A stretch of DNA of 64,000 nucleotides from Bellilinea sp040754815 (GTDB lineage Bacteria; Chloroflexota; Anaerolineae; Anaerolineales; Anaerolineaceae). The translations under genes and the position numbers were made by a program. Shown here in pieces: positions 8,082 through 17,030 of the stretch. Every line of letters begins with the position of its first letter. The first letter of the stretch is position 1. The stretch spans positions 248,001 to 312,000 of the forward strand of contig JBFMBX010000001.1 of NCBI GenBank assembly GCA_040754815.1. Reading direction: 5' to 3'. The notes under the pieces are model-generated. The model ran no database searches. It saw only the letters and a list, made by a program, of their open reading frames with translations, and was not told the DNA's origin.

Positions 8082-9974
8082 TCAAGTCAGGGTGCGAACA
8101 TCTCCGTTGCGCCGGGTAATCCGGCACTGGTCGAGATATTCAAGAAATGCCAGTGCGTACTTGCGGCTGGTGGAAAACCGGTCGCGGAATTGAGATACGG
8201 TCAAAGTTCCTTGCAGTGTGATCAATCTTATCACTTCTTCCACCATCTGCCGGTAAGTGTCCGTAAGAAAAACCACATCTGATGAAACCTGAATCAAGGT
8301 GCCGGTTGTCAACAGGGCCTGAAAGATGTCCTCTCCCACCACTTCCACGCATTCCCTTACCGAAGGGGGGCTGAACGGAGAAACAAAAAATCGCTCAAGC
8401 AATTGATTGACCAGACGCTGCTGCTGAATGTTGAATTGAATTTGATGCCCCGGCAAGCGCACCAACAGCGATTCTTCCACCAAAATTTGTTCGCTTAAAA
8501 GATTTTGGTAAAGGAATTGAAACACTTTGGCTAAAAGCCCCGTCCGTTTTCTCAATTCCTCGCGGGGCATTCCTTTCCGTAGTGGAAATTCTTGATGATA
8601 TTCTCTGACCAGTTCGATGATTTTTTGCCTTTCTCGTTCAAGTGCATCGTTGGCGGCAAGCCATAAAATCCTGCCGGCGGGGCTTATTTCTTCACCGATA
8701 ATCTTAACCTGCCCACTTTCAAATAAACCAGCCAGTATCTTCTTTCCATCGTTCCATTCCAGCCGGGCGGTTTGAAAGGCATCTGAGTCGCTTACAAATT
8801 TCGCTCTTCGGATTACCTCCAACAACACCCGCTGGGGGTCTGAACTGGCAAGACTCTTCAATCGCTCCAGCACCTCTGTGGAAAAGCGCTTATATCGAGT
8901 GGGAGCATGAGCATTCACAATCTGCCCTCCACCTAGTGTTTCGGGAGGGGATGGCCTTCTCAGGATGAAACGGTCACCATTCGCCACAACCACCGGTTTT
9001 CGAAATTCAATTTGCACCCACCCTTCCTGGTTGGCAGCAAGCTGTTCAAAACCCAACAACCGCACCCGACCGATAACTTCACTCGTTCCATGAAAGAACT
9101 TGACTTCGGTATTATGCTTTAATGCTGTTTCCACGTGTGCAGCAATTTTTACGGAGGCATCCACCCGTTGGGCAGGTTGATACAGACCGGGCAGGGTCAA
9201 CACATCGCCCCGTTGAATTTGAGCAGTATCGATTCCGCTGAGATTCACAGCCGTTCTGCTCCCGGGTTTGGCTTCGGTTTCTTTGCGTTTATGGCTTTGC
9301 AACCCCCGAATTCTTCCTCTTATGCCAGCAGGTAATATTTCAATTTCATCACCTGTTTTCAATCGCCCATCCAGGAGCGTCCCCGTAACCACCGTCCCAA
9401 AACCTGTTAGTGAAAATACGCGGTCTATGGGCAAACGAGGACGCCCGAAATCGTTTTTTTTCGGGGTCTGGGCAAGACAAATTGATAAGGCTTGCTTGAG
9501 TTCCTCAATGCCCCTTCCGGTTTTGGCCGATACCGGCACAAGCGGAGCATTTTTGAGACAGGTATTTTCAAACGCTCTGCGGATATCTTCTTCAACGAGC
9601 GCCAACCATTCCTTATCATCAATCAAATCTACTTTGGTTAAAGCAATGACTCCACGCTGAATTTGAAGAATATCGAGGATCACCAGATGTTCGCGCGTCT
9701 GCGGCATCACTCCTTCATCGGCTGCCACCACAAACAACACCGCATCGATTCCCCCAACCCCCGCCAGCATGTTTTCAATGAAGTCTCGATGTCCCGGCAC
9801 ATCAACAATCCCAACCTCCACACCATTGGGCAATGTCAACCAAGCAAAGCCCAAATCAATGGTCATTTCGCGGACTTTTTCTTCTTTCAAGCGGTCTGGA
9901 TGAATGCCGGTTAATGCCTCGACCAGAGTGGATTTACCATGATCTACATGACCGGCGGTTCCAATGACATACAT
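8082..9974 (-). CDS. selB: Selenocysteine-specific elongation factor SelB
   Basis: A GTPase that delivers Sec-tRNA to UGA codons marked by a SECIS element. G1 is GHVDHGKST at residues 8-16, G3 is DVPGH, G4 is TKVD, and G5 is probably the PVSAKTGRG segment. EF-Tu-like domains 2 and 3 follow (RVFSLTGFGTVVTGTL near 195). From about residue 370 there is a long C-terminal region of winged-helix repeats, ending in QFRDRFSTSRKYALAFLEYLDQ, typical of the SelB WH4 mRNA-binding domain. At 630 residues it is full length. No selA, selD or tRNA-Sec gene is seen nearby; the SelA-like gene at 60088 is a divergent paralogue. Confidence 0.95.
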   Translation of the reverse strand: MYVIGTAGHVDHGKSTLVEALTGIHPDRLKEEKVREMTIDLGFAWLTLPNGVEVGIVDVPGHRDFIENMLAGVGGIDAVLFVVAADEGVMPQTREHLVILDILQIQRGVIALTKVDLIDDKEWLALVEEDIRRAFENTCLKNAPLVPVSAKTGRGIEELKQALSICLAQTPKKNDFGRPRLPIDRVFSLTGFGTVVTGTLLDGRLKTGDEIEILPAGIRGRIRGLQSHKRKETEAKPGSRTAVNLSGIDTAQIQRGDVLTLPGLYQPAQRVDASVKIAAHVETALKHNTEVKFFHGTSEVIGRVRLLGFEQLAANQEGWVQIEFRKPVVVANGDRFILRRPSPPETLGGGQIVNAHAPTRYKRFSTEVLERLKSLASSDPQRVLLEVIRRAKFVSDSDAFQTARLEWNDGKKILAGLFESGQVKIIGEEISPAGRILWLAANDALERERQKIIELVREYHQEFPLRKGMPREELRKRTGLLAKVFQFLYQNLLSEQILVEESLLVRLPGHQIQFNIQQQRLVNQLLERFFVSPFSPPSVRECVEVVGEDIFQALLTTGTLIQVSSDVVFLTDTYRQMVEEVIRLITLQGTLTVSQFRDRFSTSRKYALAFLEYLDQCRITRRNGDVRTLT

Positions 9975-9991
9975 GATTTACTCCGCAATGG

Positions 9992-11170
9992 TTAACGCTT
10001 GCGGCTGAGATTTTTTTCCTGTTCTTCGTTCCAGCTGCGCACCAAAGCCAGCAGCGACTGCAAACGGTTGGTGGTTTCTTCGGTAATTTGATGAGAGAAA
10101 TCCTGAATTTCCTGGATCAAATCTTCCAGTAAGACCAAACGCTCCTCCAGCTTGCCAACCGAACGGAGCAGTTCCCGTTGTTGCTCTTCCTGAGCCAGCG
10201 TATAATTCGTCCAGCGTTTTTGATCATCGGCCTTAAAGGAAACCCATTCCTGCCGAAAACGGTCTTCTACCAAACGCTGCATTTCAGTAATTTCATTGAT
10301 GCGTCGTTCAAACCGGTTGGTAATTTCCTCGAAAGCATCCTGCGCACGCTTGATTGCCCGATGGGTGGCTTCCAGAGATTGTAATTGGTTATCCAGATTA
10401 CTGGACTGCGCTTCAATTTGTTCAAATCGCACCTGCCAATCTTTCCAGATTCGCTCCCTCTCCAGCGCTGCCATGTTCTGCTTTTCCATAAAGGCAATCT
10501 GACTCTGCCGGCGTTCGCTTTCGGCGGCTACCAGCTCACTGATACGCACTTCGATTTTTCGCACCGAATCGGCGTTTAAATCAATTTTGCCGCGTTGTTC
10601 GTCCTGACGCTTCCGCAAAGCAGTCACTTCACCCTGCAAGTCGGTCAGTCGTTTGGCATCCTGCCGCTGGCTTTCCTCTAATAGTTTAATCTGGCGTTTA
10701 TATTCATCATCCGAACGATGAATTAACAAAATCTTTTGCTCTAATTCTTCAATTTCCCGACTCAGACGAGTTTCACCTTCCGCTCGCGCCTGTAAGGATT
10801 TTCGAATTTCCGGCAAACCTTCCAATGTTTTACGGATTTCCCCCAGAGCGCGGTTGACCGATTCATTATCTGCGAGACGGATTTTTTCTAATTCTCTTTC
10901 TTTCTCGGCGCGCTGTTTCTCCACGTCCTGAATCATACGGCTGAGTTCCTGCCGCATTTGCGCCATAGCCGTTTCAATTTGATTAAAACGCAGCAAGGAA
11001 GTGGCAATCCGGACAACTTCACTTTCAAGTTCCTTGAAACGCTGCTCGATTGGCTGGGTTTTTTCTTCAAGATTCGCAATTCGATCCTGCAGCGTGGCTA
11101 CCAGTAATTTGTCTTTTCTGCGTTCATCTTCCAGCCATTCCAATCTTTTTTCCAGTTGCTCAATGTCCAT
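9992..11170 (-). CDS. Long coiled-coil protein, function unknown
   Basis: A 392-residue, highly charged protein with heptad-like Leu/Ile/Val spacing almost throughout (for example LEKRLEWLEDERRKDKLLV and LEELEQKILLIHRSDDEYK-like stretches). It has no signal peptide, membrane segment or catalytic motif. The ORF also opens with TTG at 11179, but GAGAGGA 10 bases before the ATG at 11170 favours MDIEQLEKR. A TATAAT on the minus strand at 11239-11234 may be its promoter. It lies 17 bases upstream of selB. SMC-like, scaffold or cytoskeletal roles are all possible; none is demonstrated. Confidence 0.7.
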   Translation of the reverse strand: MDIEQLEKRLEWLEDERRKDKLLVATLQDRIANLEEKTQPIEQRFKELESEVVRIATSLLRFNQIETAMAQMRQELSRMIQDVEKQRAEKERELEKIRLADNESVNRALGEIRKTLEGLPEIRKSLQARAEGETRLSREIEELEQKILLIHRSDDEYKRQIKLLEESQRQDAKRLTDLQGEVTALRKRQDEQRGKIDLNADSVRKIEVRISELVAAESERRQSQIAFMEKQNMAALERERIWKDWQVRFEQIEAQSSNLDNQLQSLEATHRAIKRAQDAFEEITNRFERRINEITEMQRLVEDRFRQEWVSFKADDQKRWTNYTLAQEEQQRELLRSVGKLEERLVLLEDLIQEIQDFSHQITEETTNRLQSLLALVRSWNEEQEKNLSRKR

Positions 11171-11250
11171 GGAAAACAAATCCTCTCGTTAGAAATCAGC
11201 CTCTTGTTCAGCCTGAGATTATTTCTGAAACCTATTATATCGAATTCTAT

Positions 11251-12654
11251 CTACGGTGCTTGAAGGAGCGCAGGTGCAGCCCGCAGAACAAAAATCACTC
11301 CCTCATAAAATCCCGCCGGCATAATACCAAACAGAAACAGAAAGATCATTCCTGCCGATAGGACAACTCTCTCCAACCGGCTTTCCATTTTCTCTACCGG
11401 TGCATCGGTCAATTGAACCACATGCATTAAAACCCGCAATACCCCGATGATGAAACCAAGATTACCCACCAGTACCCACCCGATGAAAAATGGCTGACGG
11501 GCAGCAAGTTGTTCCAGTATTTCAAGCCTTACCGGGAAGCCGGCCAGCAAAGGCACGCCGGCGATGGAGAATAATGCCAGCACCAGCCCAATAGTCGTCA
11601 CGGGAAACCGCTGAAATACCCCCTGTAAATGGTCAAAATCGGTTAGCTGCTTTCTGTTAAAGTAAATGGCCAGACTCAAAGAAAGCATGAATAAACCCAG
11701 CAAGCGGGGCAGCAAACTGGCAGCAAACATCATATAACCCGAAAGGGCATTTTCCCCAATTGCCATCAGGGCATAACCCGTTTCCAGAATTATTGCATAA
11801 CCAAACAATCGCCGTATGTCATCCTGAAAGGCTGCCCAGATTCCGGCCGTCACCACCATCAAAATACCCCCAATCTGAGTGGCGAGAAACATGTTTGTCG
11901 AAGCCCTCAGCCAGCCTACCTGACTGATAAAATCCAGCCCCAGCATGAGAATTGAAACGGGCAAAAGACTCAACACAAATCCGGCAGAATAGGGATGAGT
12001 CTGATTGGTCAATTGAGGAAGCCAGAAATAGAAGGGAAACACCGCCAGCCAGAGGGCAAAACCAAGCCCTAAAATGACGGCTGCGCGAGGCAGAACGGTG
12101 GGATCAATTTGTCCAATTTCACCACTGCCAAACACCCACCCTGCCACCAAAATAAACGGCATCCCCAAAGTCTGAAAGATCAGATAACGCTGCACACCAA
12201 CCGTCATCAACTCACCGGGCGGTACCAGCAGAGGAATGCTCAAAAGGACGGCAATTTGCACCAGCAATGCCGCGTATAAAAACGGTTGTACGGCCAATGC
12301 CGCAACCAATGCCGAAACCACCATCAACCCAAATGAAGCAAAAAAACGGTGCTGTTTGAGAATGAGCCCGCCCACAAACCAGATGGAGCAAGCCGTAAAT
12401 ACCAGCATCAGGAACGGTCGTTCATTGTTGGTCAAATTGAAACTTCGCCCCAGAAAGAAAAGGCTCTCCCCTATTTCGAGTTCCACATTTCCCAAACGAA
12501 AGATTTGACCAACAGGCAGAACACCGGCCAGCACCGAGAGTAAAATCGAAACCCCAATAACCAGCCCATAAGAAAGACCGTAATTTCGGCGCAACAACCA
12601 GGCGACCAAACCTATAATAAATGGAAAAATGATCCAGATGACCGGTGCGCTCAA
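11251..12654 (-). CDS. NuoN/NuoM-like antiporter-type membrane subunit (divergent)
   Basis: A 467-residue polytopic protein with about 14 hydrophobic segments, related to the complex I/Mrp proton-conducting subunits. Recognisable parts are FPFYFWLPQLTNQTHPYSAGFVLSLLP near 215 (the FP-H-WLPDA...P-P-SA region of NuoL/M/N) and LFSIAGVPLLAGFP near 360. The lysine expected just before the FPF/WLP motif and the later helix lysine are not seen, so proton transfer is doubtful. Translation starts at TTG (12654), with GGAGG 7 bases away, overlapping the TGA of the preceding gene. It is the last of a three-gene membrane module. Confidence 0.75.
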   Translation of the reverse strand: MSAPVIWIIFPFIIGLVAWLLRRNYGLSYGLVIGVSILLSVLAGVLPVGQIFRLGNVELEIGESLFFLGRSFNLTNNERPFLMLVFTACSIWFVGGLILKQHRFFASFGLMVVSALVAALAVQPFLYAALLVQIAVLLSIPLLVPPGELMTVGVQRYLIFQTLGMPFILVAGWVFGSGEIGQIDPTVLPRAAVILGLGFALWLAVFPFYFWLPQLTNQTHPYSAGFVLSLLPVSILMLGLDFISQVGWLRASTNMFLATQIGGILMVVTAGIWAAFQDDIRRLFGYAIILETGYALMAIGENALSGYMMFAASLLPRLLGLFMLSLSLAIYFNRKQLTDFDHLQGVFQRFPVTTIGLVLALFSIAGVPLLAGFPVRLEILEQLAARQPFFIGWVLVGNLGFIIGVLRVLMHVVQLTDAPVEKMESRLERVVLSAGMIFLFLFGIMPAGFYEGVIFVLRAAPALLQAP

Positions 12655-13232
12655 ATCGTTTCCTCCGGAGTAGAGGATAAGATGAAATAAGCACCGGCCA
12701 GTCCCACTCCAAGATTGATGACACCCAGCAAACCGATCACCAGCACCGAAGTGACCAGCCCGGCATAAATCATCTCAAACCCTGCCAGAAAAGTGAGTAA
12801 ACCAACGCTCAAGCGGAAGGGATCGGTTGTCAAACCCAATTGAATCAGGCCTGAAATGAGCAGAATAAGCCCCCCGGTCAGAATAGAACGATCTACGGGT
12901 ATCCATTCGCTGGCAGCAGGGAGGACGGAAAAAGCCACGATCACGCCAAAGATCATTACCAACCCTCTGAAAATCCGTCCCGAAAGGTCAATGAGAGGCA
13001 ATTCTTCCCCGCGGTTCACCTGTGAAGAAGCCAAAACCGCACCAGCCATCCATCCAACAATTAATTTGACAGCCGCAAGGCCAACCGGTAAAGCCTGAGC
13101 AAGCAGCCAGAATACACCAATGTACTGAATTGCGAGAGCCAGAATGGCAAATCTCCAACCCAGGGATAGCACCAGAATAATACTGCCCAGAATCAAGAGA
13201 AATAACGGCAAGGTTTGAAGAGGCACGGTCAT
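12651..13232 (-). CDS. NuoJ-NuoK/MrpC-like membrane protein
   Basis: A 193-residue protein with about 6 hydrophobic helices. The C-terminal half, SVGLLTFLAGFEMIYAGLVTS then LLGVINLGVGLAGAYFIL, resembles NuoK/MrpC, including a membrane Glu in the GFE position. The N-terminal half is compatible with a NuoJ/MrpB-like segment, so it may be a fusion of two small subunits. Its ATG overlaps the TGA of the upstream gene (ATGA) with GGGAG before it, and its own stop overlaps the TTG start of the next gene. The tight overlaps imply stoichiometric co-translation. Confidence 0.6.
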   Translation of the reverse strand: MTVPLQTLPLFLLILGSIILVLSLGWRFAILALAIQYIGVFWLLAQALPVGLAAVKLIVGWMAGAVLASSQVNRGEELPLIDLSGRIFRGLVMIFGVIVAFSVLPAASEWIPVDRSILTGGLILLISGLIQLGLTTDPFRLSVGLLTFLAGFEMIYAGLVTSVLVIGLLGVINLGVGLAGAYFILSSTPEETI

Positions 13233-14821
13233 TGACTCCCGCTAAAGATAGAAATGAGCAATACCAGCAGCAACACAGACCAGAGGACACCACCCTCACC
13301 TTCAAATAGAACAGTCAAAAACCGGATGATCGCCTGCACCAGATGAAATACCAATCTCAAAATAGCGTATAACCAGTTGAATTGCAAAAAACCGCTCATC
13401 AAACCAATCAATTTCTGTATCAGGTTTTGCACCCACACTGCCCGAGAGTTAGAGATATTAGCCGGGGATTTACCTCGAAAAAATTTCTGACCCGAAAACG
13501 CAAGAAAACCGAACACCGGGATGCTTCCCCACCAGATGCCCGTCTGTAAGCCGTTCTGCAAGCCTAACCCTACACTCACCCATGCCGCCGCTAATAAAAC
13601 CACCAACCCCAACGTGTAGGTGGTCACTATATACGGTTCGAATGACTTGCTTGATTCACGTTCGGAAAAAATATGGCGAATAAATCCTGCGCCCATTACC
13701 AGCCAGATGATTGAAGTCAAAATCGTCAAACCCGTGTTGGATGCCACTGTCTGCCAACCGCTGGAAAGCACCGTAAATGGCAGCCCGGAAAAACTCAACA
13801 AAGCCATTGCCATCAGCAGCCTGAGCCGTTGACTGCGAACCGTGAACAAATAAATCATGCCGCCCCAACAAATGATGGCCACCCCCCAAACTGTGGAAAA
13901 TGGCGCTTTACCTTGAAGAGCCGAAAGGATAGCCAGCCCGCTAAAAGATAATCCCCAAAAAGTACGTCCGGCAATCTCGTTTTCTGAAAGCAGCCACATC
14001 ACCGATGCATAAAAAATGAGCAGCAGGATAATCACATAGATCCAACTGGCTTCCTCACCCACCGCAACACTGGCAGGCAATTTTGCCAACAAAGCCAGCC
14101 CGCTGATCTGACCGGTAATCCGCATAAGGCTGGTCAGGCCATTTTGCAATGGCAATTCTTTTTCATAGCGGAGGTTTAACGGTAATACACCCAGCCGTAA
14201 AATCACCGCCAGGATCAGCAGAGGCAGATCGGCGGGCAGTACATTCGCAAAAGTAAAACCCAAACCGGGCTGACGTGCCAGAATAATTACGCTGATCAAC
14301 AACCCAACCGAAAAGATGCGTAATGCAAAAGATGTTAAAACTTCGCGCCGAAAACGGTAATCCCGAATGATCAGCATGACATAAACGACTTCTATCACAT
14401 CCAGCAACGTCCATGAAATAGCCAGCGCCAGCGGTGAACCGCTCAGAATGGAGAGCAATCCAACCGCTGTAAAGACCATGGCTGAGGACCACGAAAGCGG
14501 GTTACTGTTGTATTTGAAACGCACCGGCGCAGTCAAAACTACCGCCAGCAGCAAACCCACCAGATTGACCGCATATACCCAACCATTATCATCCCAACGA
14601 AAAATGATCTGATCGGCGGTCAACGGTTCATAAGGCCTCCACGCGGGAAAAACCGCCTCCGGCAGCCGAAACCAGTGCAGCGAAAACAATCCAATCCACG
14701 TGATCAACAAACCAAAAACAGAAATTAACCACGCATACCGCCTGCCCTGCTCGCTCCAATACAGAGCAAAGATCAGACCGGCGAGGAACAAAATCAATAA
14801 CACAGGCAGGAATGTCAACAT
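13229..14821 (-). CDS. NuoL/NuoM-like membrane protein (very divergent)
   Basis: A polytopic protein of about 530 residues with at least 13 hydrophobic segments, and a hydrophilic patch (FPAWRPYEPLTADQIIFRWDDNG) after the second helix that resembles the FEW/RFDDLS region of NuoL/M. Core helices such as ILAVILRLGVLPLNLRYE keep the shape of the antiporter fold, but signature lysines are hard to place. An in-frame TTG at 14827 precedes the ATG at 14821; the ATG, 2 bases after the dihydropyrimidinase stop, is preferred. It is the first gene of the module. Function is inferred from its two neighbours more than from its own motifs. Confidence 0.6.
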   Translation of the reverse strand: MLTFLPVLLILFLAGLIFALYWSEQGRRYAWLISVFGLLITWIGLFSLHWFRLPEAVFPAWRPYEPLTADQIIFRWDDNGWVYAVNLVGLLLAVVLTAPVRFKYNSNPLSWSSAMVFTAVGLLSILSGSPLALAISWTLLDVIEVVYVMLIIRDYRFRREVLTSFALRIFSVGLLISVIILARQPGLGFTFANVLPADLPLLILAVILRLGVLPLNLRYEKELPLQNGLTSLMRITGQISGLALLAKLPASVAVGEEASWIYVIILLLIFYASVMWLLSENEIAGRTFWGLSFSGLAILSALQGKAPFSTVWGVAIICWGGMIYLFTVRSQRLRLLMAMALLSFSGLPFTVLSSGWQTVASNTGLTILTSIIWLVMGAGFIRHIFSERESSKSFEPYIVTTYTLGLVVLLAAAWVSVGLGLQNGLQTGIWWGSIPVFGFLAFSGQKFFRGKSPANISNSRAVWVQNLIQKLIGLMSGFLQFNWLYAILRLVFHLVQAIIRFLTVLFEGEGGVLWSVLLLVLLISIFSGSQ

Positions 14822-14823
14822 TA

Positions 14824-16245
14824 TCAAAGAACTGGATTATGGGAATTTCGATGAATGAAGCGGCCCATGCCGGCTTTACCCAGCCACCGCTCGCCATCCA
14901 CAATCAGATTGCCGCGTAAAAAGACCTTTTCCGGAAAACCGGTGATCGTCCAACCCTCAAAGAGATTATAATCCGTGCGATGGTGTGATTTTGCCACCCC
15001 ATAGTGAACCACGCGATTGGCATCCCACACGACAATATCGGCATCTGCGCCGGGGGTTAAACTCCCCTTGCGGGGGTACAACCCAAAAATTTTCGCCGGA
15101 TTTGTGCTGGTCAGGGCAACGAATTGAGGGGGTGTCAGCCTGCCCTTAGCAACACCTTCGCTCCACAGCACCGGCATTCGATCCCCAACTGCCGGCAGGC
15201 CATTGGGAATTTTCGTAAAATCATCTTTTCCCAATTCTTTTCCCGGTATGGCAACCGACTGGCCTTCATAGAGAATCGGTTTTGTCCCATCATAGAAAAA
15301 GGGACAGTGATCTGTACCCACTACTTGTAAAATTCCGCTTTCCAAACCCTGCCAGAGTCGCTCGTTATCCTCTTTGTTGCGCATTGGCGGCGAGCAAACC
15401 CACTTTGCCCCATCGGGTCGGCGCAGATGATCAATGGTAAAAAACAGATATTGAGGACAGGTTTCACCCATTACCGGCAAACCTCTGGATCGCGCATAGG
15501 CCAGTTGATCCACCTCACCGGCGGCATTCATGTGGACGATATAGAGCGGTGCTTCCGCCATGGCGGCCAACGCCGCCCCGCGCAAAACGGCCTCAACCGC
15601 CGTCCACGCCGGACGAGTCAACGCATGCCATTCAGGGGTTGTATGCCCGGCTGCCAGCGCTTCCGCGATCAGCAGCTCAATGACATCCCCATTCTCCGCA
15701 TGCAGCATGGTCAAATAGCCCAATTTTTTTGCTATACGCATCACGCGAAAGATATGATCATCCGAAAGGCGCAGCCGGTTGTTATAAGCACTGAACACCT
15801 TGACGGAGGTAATTCCCATACCCGCAAGATGGGGTAACTCGGCTTCGATTTGCGCATCAAAACGGCTTATGTTCATGTGAAAGCCAAAATCAACAGCCGC
15901 TTTGGGATCGGCTTTTTCTCGCCATCTGGAAATGCTATTTTCAATACCTTCTGACTCCAGCGGGACAAAATCAATCACAGTGGTGGTACCGCCAAATGCA
16001 GCCGCTTTGTGCCCGGTGTAGTGATCATCGGAAGAGACCGTTCCAAACATCGGCAAATCGAAATGGGTGTGCGGATCCACCCCGCCGGGAAGGATCAGAC
16101 GACCATGAACATCTATCACTTCGGCATCTTCCGGCACCGGCAGGTCCACACCAATCAGGGCGATCTTCTCACCCTCAATCATAAGATCAGCCTGAAACAT
16201 ATCGGATGCTGTGACCAGTGTGCCACCTTTCAGGATGATTTTCAT
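14824..16245 (-). CDS. hydA: Dihydropyrimidinase / hydantoinase
   Basis: A 473-residue cyclic amidohydrolase that opens dihydropyrimidine, hydantoin or related ureide rings. The metal site is complete: HTHFD near residue 58, the carboxylated Lys in TSVKVFSAY near 150, HAENG near 182, HMNAAGEVD near 238 and GTDHCPF near 315. The start at MKIILKGGT (ATG 16245) has AAGGAGG just upstream; the ORF extension above it lacks homology. Its gene organisation recalls the hyuA genes of anaerobic purine-degradation clusters. The natural substrate (dihydrouracil, hydantoin, allantoin-like) cannot be fixed. The three-gene membrane module follows it after only 2 bases. Confidence 0.92.
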   Translation of the reverse strand: MKIILKGGTLVTASDMFQADLMIEGEKIALIGVDLPVPEDAEVIDVHGRLILPGGVDPHTHFDLPMFGTVSSDDHYTGHKAAAFGGTTTVIDFVPLESEGIENSISRWREKADPKAAVDFGFHMNISRFDAQIEAELPHLAGMGITSVKVFSAYNNRLRLSDDHIFRVMRIAKKLGYLTMLHAENGDVIELLIAEALAAGHTTPEWHALTRPAWTAVEAVLRGAALAAMAEAPLYIVHMNAAGEVDQLAYARSRGLPVMGETCPQYLFFTIDHLRRPDGAKWVCSPPMRNKEDNERLWQGLESGILQVVGTDHCPFFYDGTKPILYEGQSVAIPGKELGKDDFTKIPNGLPAVGDRMPVLWSEGVAKGRLTPPQFVALTSTNPAKIFGLYPRKGSLTPGADADIVVWDANRVVHYGVAKSHHRTDYNLFEGWTITGFPEKVFLRGNLIVDGERWLGKAGMGRFIHRNSHNPVL

Positions 16246-16277
16246 CTGATCCTCCTTCCTTTCCGAAATCCCACTTC

Positions 16278-16895
16278 TCAATCTTCCTCGAATGAGTAAG
16301 GAATACGGACTTCTTTAACGGCTTTCCAATCACCCAGCATGGCCAGAAGAATGCGATCCAGCCCCTCCAGCTGTTCGGGCAATTCCTTGGGTTGGTACTG
16401 CTGCCGGCTCAGCGCCCGCTCACGTAAACCACGCCATAACACTTCCCGTTCTTCATCACGAACGACCAGATCCTGCAGCGACTCGGCACAATTGATTCGT
16501 TCGCCCGTCGTGTAAAGAAAGGTCAGTCGCCGCCAGCGCCCGGCACGGATTGGCGGTGTCAGGGAACGTAATTCTCCAAGCTGAATTTTATAATACTCTT
16601 CTCTGGCACGTGGATGATCGGCCTCGTTTCGCAACAACTCTGCGCGGGTGGTCAATTCGTGGCCTCGTACCGCAGCAAAGTGATAAATTCCCCAGCGCTC
16701 GTCGGCGGCAAATGCGGCTGTTTGATAAAACGCCAGAAAGTCAACTCCCAAAACCTTGGGAGCCGAGCGCAGCGGAATGCGGTACCACCCCAAAACCCGC
16801 GCAATTTCCAGGTCTCGTGGCTGAGGAAGCACCGCCACCAGCACAATGGCATCATGATGAACAACCGAGCGCAAGGGGGGATAAACTCCTGTCAT
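16278..16895 (-). CDS. Conserved-looking hypothetical protein
   Basis: A 205-residue soluble protein that I do not recognise. It begins MTGVYPPLRSVVHHDAIVLVAVLPQPRDLEIARVLG-like, keeps a mixed alpha/beta pattern to residue 120, then becomes helical and charged (RDEEREVLWRGLRERALSR). No catalytic motif stands out. The start is uncertain: TATAAT at 16912-16907 lies 11 bases before the ATG, leaving almost no leader, while an AGGAG inside the gene could serve a later TTG. It ends 32 bases before dihydropyrimidinase and so probably shares its transcript. Confidence 0.6.
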   Translation of the reverse strand: MTGVYPPLRSVVHHDAIVLVAVLPQPRDLEIARVLGWYRIPLRSAPKVLGVDFLAFYQTAAFAADERWGIYHFAAVRGHELTTRAELLRNEADHPRAREEYYKIQLGELRSLTPPIRAGRWRRLTFLYTTGERINCAESLQDLVVRDEEREVLWRGLRERALSRQQYQPKELPEQLEGLDRILLAMLGDWKAVKEVRIPYSFEED

Positions 16896-16979
16896 CCAGT
16901 AATCGTATTATAGCCGAATGTCAGCCCAAATGTTGCGTCTGAATGAACCGTGAGTTTATCTGAAAGCCCGCTAACGAAA

Positions 16980-17009
16980 CGGGGAGGGCAAAAAGTACGC
17001 CCTCCCCGT
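16980..17009 (-). terminator. Terminator hairpin after the PLP-enzyme gene
   Basis: A perfect 10-bp stem, CGGGGAGGGC with GCCCTCCCCG, closes a loop of about 8 bases some 20 bases past the stop of the gene ending at 17031. On the minus strand it is followed by TTTCGTT, a weak U-tract. Confidence 0.7.
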
Positions 17010-17030
17010 CCAATATACTGTGGAGAAGAT

